A stretch of 64,000 nt of DNA. Source: JAALLB01 sp964502215 (GTDB taxonomy: Bacteria > Pseudomonadota > Alphaproteobacteria > Rhizobiales > Rhizobiaceae). Made by a program: the position numbers and the translations under genes. Position 1 is the first letter of the stretch, and each line of letters starts with the position of its first letter. Under the pieces are notes generated by a model that ran no database searches, was not told where the DNA came from, and saw only the letters and a list, made by a program, of their open reading frames with translations. The DNA lies in the NCBI GenBank assembly GCA_964502215.1, contig CAZCUN010000006.1, forward strand, positions 25,003 through 89,002, read 5' to 3'. Of this stretch, positions 62,229 to 64,000 are shown piece after piece.

Positions 62229-63353
62229 CTACTGCTTCGGGAAGTAATCTGTAAAATCACCTTCACGGTATACATCAGTTGTTGCGCAGTGTAATGCGCC
62301 GCCGAATGCATAGGCATCTCTGAACGGGATTGGTAGGACTTCAAGACCCATTTTATCGAACTGCTCCATTTGGTTCACTTCAGATGCTTCGCAGCAGACG
62401 GTTTTTTCATCAACCATGAGAACATTCATTGATAGCCATACGGATGAATAGCATAGTGCTGGCGGTTGATTGTGTGCAGGGCGGGCTGCGTCTACGATTT
62501 CCCAATCGTTCTTATGGAAGTATTCGCGCTGGTCATCTGGCAATTTGCGCTCAGGGTTGTTGATGATTAGTCCAGGGCGGATTGGAGTGAAGGTTGCATC
62601 AATGTGGATTGGGTATGGATCACCAGGGAAGTTAACCGCACGCACACGGTGATCTGGATAATGACGACGTAGCCAGTCGATGCCTTTTAGATTAGTTGTA
62701 AAGCCATGTTGTACGATAAGATCTTTACCAAAGCGTAGAACGTCAGCTGCATCAAACATTGGTTCTTCTTCTGTTGTCACGAAGAACTTTTCTGCTGTCC
62801 ACTCTAGGCGTTTTTCATTGCCGATGGTATCTGCTAAATAGTCCATACGGTAAGAGGCGTCTGTCATGCGTGGCTTTGGTGCTGAGACATGACGGAAATC
62901 TGGATCTTCTTCAAAATACTGCTGCATTAAATCGCGGTAGCAGAGATACTCAAAAAAGCGGCAGCGATATGACATCGTGGCTTCAAGCATTTCTTTGCCA
63001 ACGGTTAGGATAACATCACGAGGTGGCATGCAACCAAAAGAAGATGGATTTTCCCAATCGGGTGTAGAAACAGGCTGAGCAAAATCAATTGGAGTAGGGC
63101 GATCAACGCGTACGCCACGGCTCTCAAGCACTTTTGCGAAGTAATTGAGCTGCTCGTTGGCTTTGTCTACAGTCTCTTGTGTGCGAGGCCCCCATTGGCC
63201 TTTCATGTCACTGTCTTCTGGCACTTTGGCATCAAGTGCAGGTTCTGATGGTGGGATCATACAACCATCAGCAACGCCTACAATAACGTGTTTGAGTGGT
63301 GACCATTCGTCCCAAGATTTTACGACAGTAGGCTCTTTTGTATCTGTGCTCAT
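62229..63353 (-). CDS. Glycine amidinotransferase family enzyme
   Basis: 374 residues of the arginine:glycine amidinotransferase superfamily (five-fold beta-beta-alpha propeller). Catalytic landmarks are FDAADVLRFGKD (Asp), PIHIDATFTPIRPG (His and Asp) and GGALHCATTDVYREG (catalytic Cys near residue 356). It moves the amidino group of Arg onto an amine; the acceptor is not known. ATG 63353 has GGGGA upstream. Its 3' end is the source of, or was regenerated next to, the duplicated tail downstream. Confidence 0.88.
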   Translation of the reverse strand: MSTDTKEPTVVKSWDEWSPLKHVIVGVADGCMIPPSEPALDAKVPEDSDMKGQWGPRTQETVDKANEQLNYFAKVLESRGVRVDRPTPIDFAQPVSTPDWENPSSFGCMPPRDVILTVGKEMLEATMSYRCRFFEYLCYRDLMQQYFEEDPDFRHVSAPKPRMTDASYRMDYLADTIGNEKRLEWTAEKFFVTTEEEPMFDAADVLRFGKDLIVQHGFTTNLKGIDWLRRHYPDHRVRAVNFPGDPYPIHIDATFTPIRPGLIINNPERKLPDDQREYFHKNDWEIVDAARPAHNQPPALCYSSVWLSMNVLMVDEKTVCCEASEVNQMEQFDKMGLEVLPIPFRDAYAFGGALHCATTDVYREGDFTDYFPKQ

Positions 63354-63423
63354 GGTATTCCCCAATTTTTTAGATTTGTTGGGAAACACCTAGATTAAAT
63401 TAGGCTTACTTTGCAAGCTTAAT

Positions 63424-63445
63424 AAGCGTCACTTTTATGACGCTT
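63424..63445 (-). terminator. Probable terminator of the DoxX-like gene
   Basis: AAGCGTCA, a 6-base loop, TGACGCTT (eight perfect pairs) just 7 bp past the minus-strand stop. It is followed by ATTAA with no long T run, so strength is doubtful. Confidence 0.5.
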
Positions 63446-63451
63446 GATGTA

Positions 63452-63874
63452 TTATTTGCCAAGTGACAAGAATGTATCATCCTTGCGCATTAAGAAATGG
63501 GCAAGTGATGCACCTAAAATTGGCACAGAAGCAAGAAATAGAAGGTTAGGCTGCTCAAAAGGATTAAGAATTTTTGGCATGGAAACTAATAAAGAAGTTG
63601 CGTTCATCAATAAAACACCACCTACTGTGATGGTTTTAAACAGGCCAGCAAGATAGGCTAGTAGAAAGATGATTTGCGCAATACCGAGGCCAAGAACTAT
63701 ATTTTGTCCTACAGAAATGCCGTAAAAGCCTGCAAATATACCGGGGTTCTCGCCACCGTCACCTGCATAGGCGCCGGGCGCTACGATCTTGAGGTATGCC
63801 CAAACAATCATTAAAATAAACAAGCTTATTCGCAAAGATAATAGTGCTATTTGGGTGTTTCTTGATGATGTCAC
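63452..63874 (-). CDS. DoxX-like four-TM membrane protein
   Basis: 140 residues with four hydrophobic helices (about 8-28, 50-75, 78-98, 105-130) and a charged C-terminus. The layout fits the DoxX/DoxD-like family; function is unknown for most members. GTG start with an AGAAAGATC upstream. It lies ahead of the amidinotransferase on the same strand, separated by a likely terminator. Confidence 0.7.
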   Translation of the reverse strand: MTSSRNTQIALLSLRISLFILMIVWAYLKIVAPGAYAGDGGENPGIFAGFYGISVGQNIVLGLGIAQIIFLLAYLAGLFKTITVGGVLLMNATSLLVSMPKILNPFEQPNLLFLASVPILGASLAHFLMRKDDTFLSLGK

Positions 63875-63950
63875 GGTTTGATCTTTCTGATAATAGATAG
63901 TGAAATAGATTTACTGTGATTGCTAATGTGTCGTTTTTTAAATTATTAAA

Positions 63951-64000
63951 GGGGCTGTCCCAGATAACTACGATAAATATTGTTTAACCCATTGGTTCAA
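63951..64000. mobile_element. Possible insertion-sequence terminus at the window edge
   Basis: The last 50 bp begin with GGGGCTGTCCCAGATAACTA, which looks like an IS terminal inverted repeat (GGGxCTGTCCCAGAT type). The body and the transposase would lie beyond the window. Based on sequence memory only; no second end or target-site duplication can be seen. Confidence 0.3.

Noticed and set aside
59761..63353. Saxitoxin/cylindrospermopsin-type gene cluster
   Set aside because: The amidinotransferase and oxygenase types are similar, but no polyketide-like starter synthase or other core genes are present.
1..64000. CRISPR arrays, rRNA, tRNA, riboswitches
   Set aside because: I looked for regularly spaced repeats, tRNA-like T-loop sequences and common riboswitch cores and saw none; covariance-model searches were not possible.

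Overview
The window is one gene-dense, AT-rich chromosomal stretch from an alphaproteobacterium, most likely a marine-type member of the Hyphomicrobiales/Rhizobiales. This rests on gene content: a DUF2865 secreted protein, a class II DAHP synthase, a DUF1289 gene next to a CobT-fold gene, a ClpS-ClpA pair, an adrenodoxin-type ferredoxin, and a giant coiled-coil membrane protein of the kind seen in that order. I found no rRNA, tRNA, CRISPR array or complete insertion sequence. Almost all genes are housekeeping or accessory metabolic genes in short operons, several with 1-8 bp overlaps.

Left part (1-14.6 kb): the end of an acid-sugar (otn-like) operon; dusA; a PRC-barrel-like secreted protein; an L,D-transpeptidase; a TauE/SafE permease; DUF1289; a CobT-fold protein that appears to have lost its catalytic motifs; a PleC/DivJ-like histidine kinase; a nuclease; a GST with a uracil-DNA glycosylase-family protein; an Lrp regulator; a beta-hydroxyacid dehydrogenase; and a penicillin-acylase-family hydrolase coupled by ATGA to an unrecognised secreted protein with an EF-hand-like loop.

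Middle part (14.6-35.2 kb): a minus-strand operon of two exporters, fdhD, mobA, mobB and moeA for molybdenum cofactor; a GGDEF-EAL membrane protein; gph, rpiA and DUF2059; gor with a gamma-glutamylcyclotransferase-like gene; a PAP2 membrane protein; clpA (with an unusual basic tail) and clpS; a D,D-carboxypeptidase with a SPOR domain; and some small or unknown genes.

Accessory catabolic cluster (35.2-43.1 kb): a five-gene minus-strand operon (GST, SDR, class III aminotransferase, GST, aldo/keto reductase) is divergent from a 657-residue protein that fuses a Rieske [2Fe-2S] domain to a complete pyruvate-oxidase/acetolactate-synthase-like ThDP enzyme. An NmrA-like reductase follows. The substrate is unknown. 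This is the most distinctive enzyme architecture in the window.

Right part (43.1-64 kb): class II DAHP synthase, a GFA protein, an MFS carrier, gltX, DUF2865, a Sel1-repeat gene, maeB, a threonine dehydratase-family gene, the giant coiled-coil protein, an Hpt protein, ferredoxin and a secreted alpha/beta hydrolase. The Sel1 gene is preceded by a 41-codon membrane-anchor ORF that contains a canonical -1 slippery heptamer. An SDR gene between maeB and the dehydratase has an in-frame internal deletion. The end holds a 2OG-Fe(II) oxygenase, a Rieske oxygenase and a glycine-amidinotransferase-family gene, suggesting guanidino or quaternary-ammonium metabolism. A duplicated amidinotransferase tail and two palindromic repeat units lie between the last two. 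The final 50 bp resemble an insertion-sequence end.
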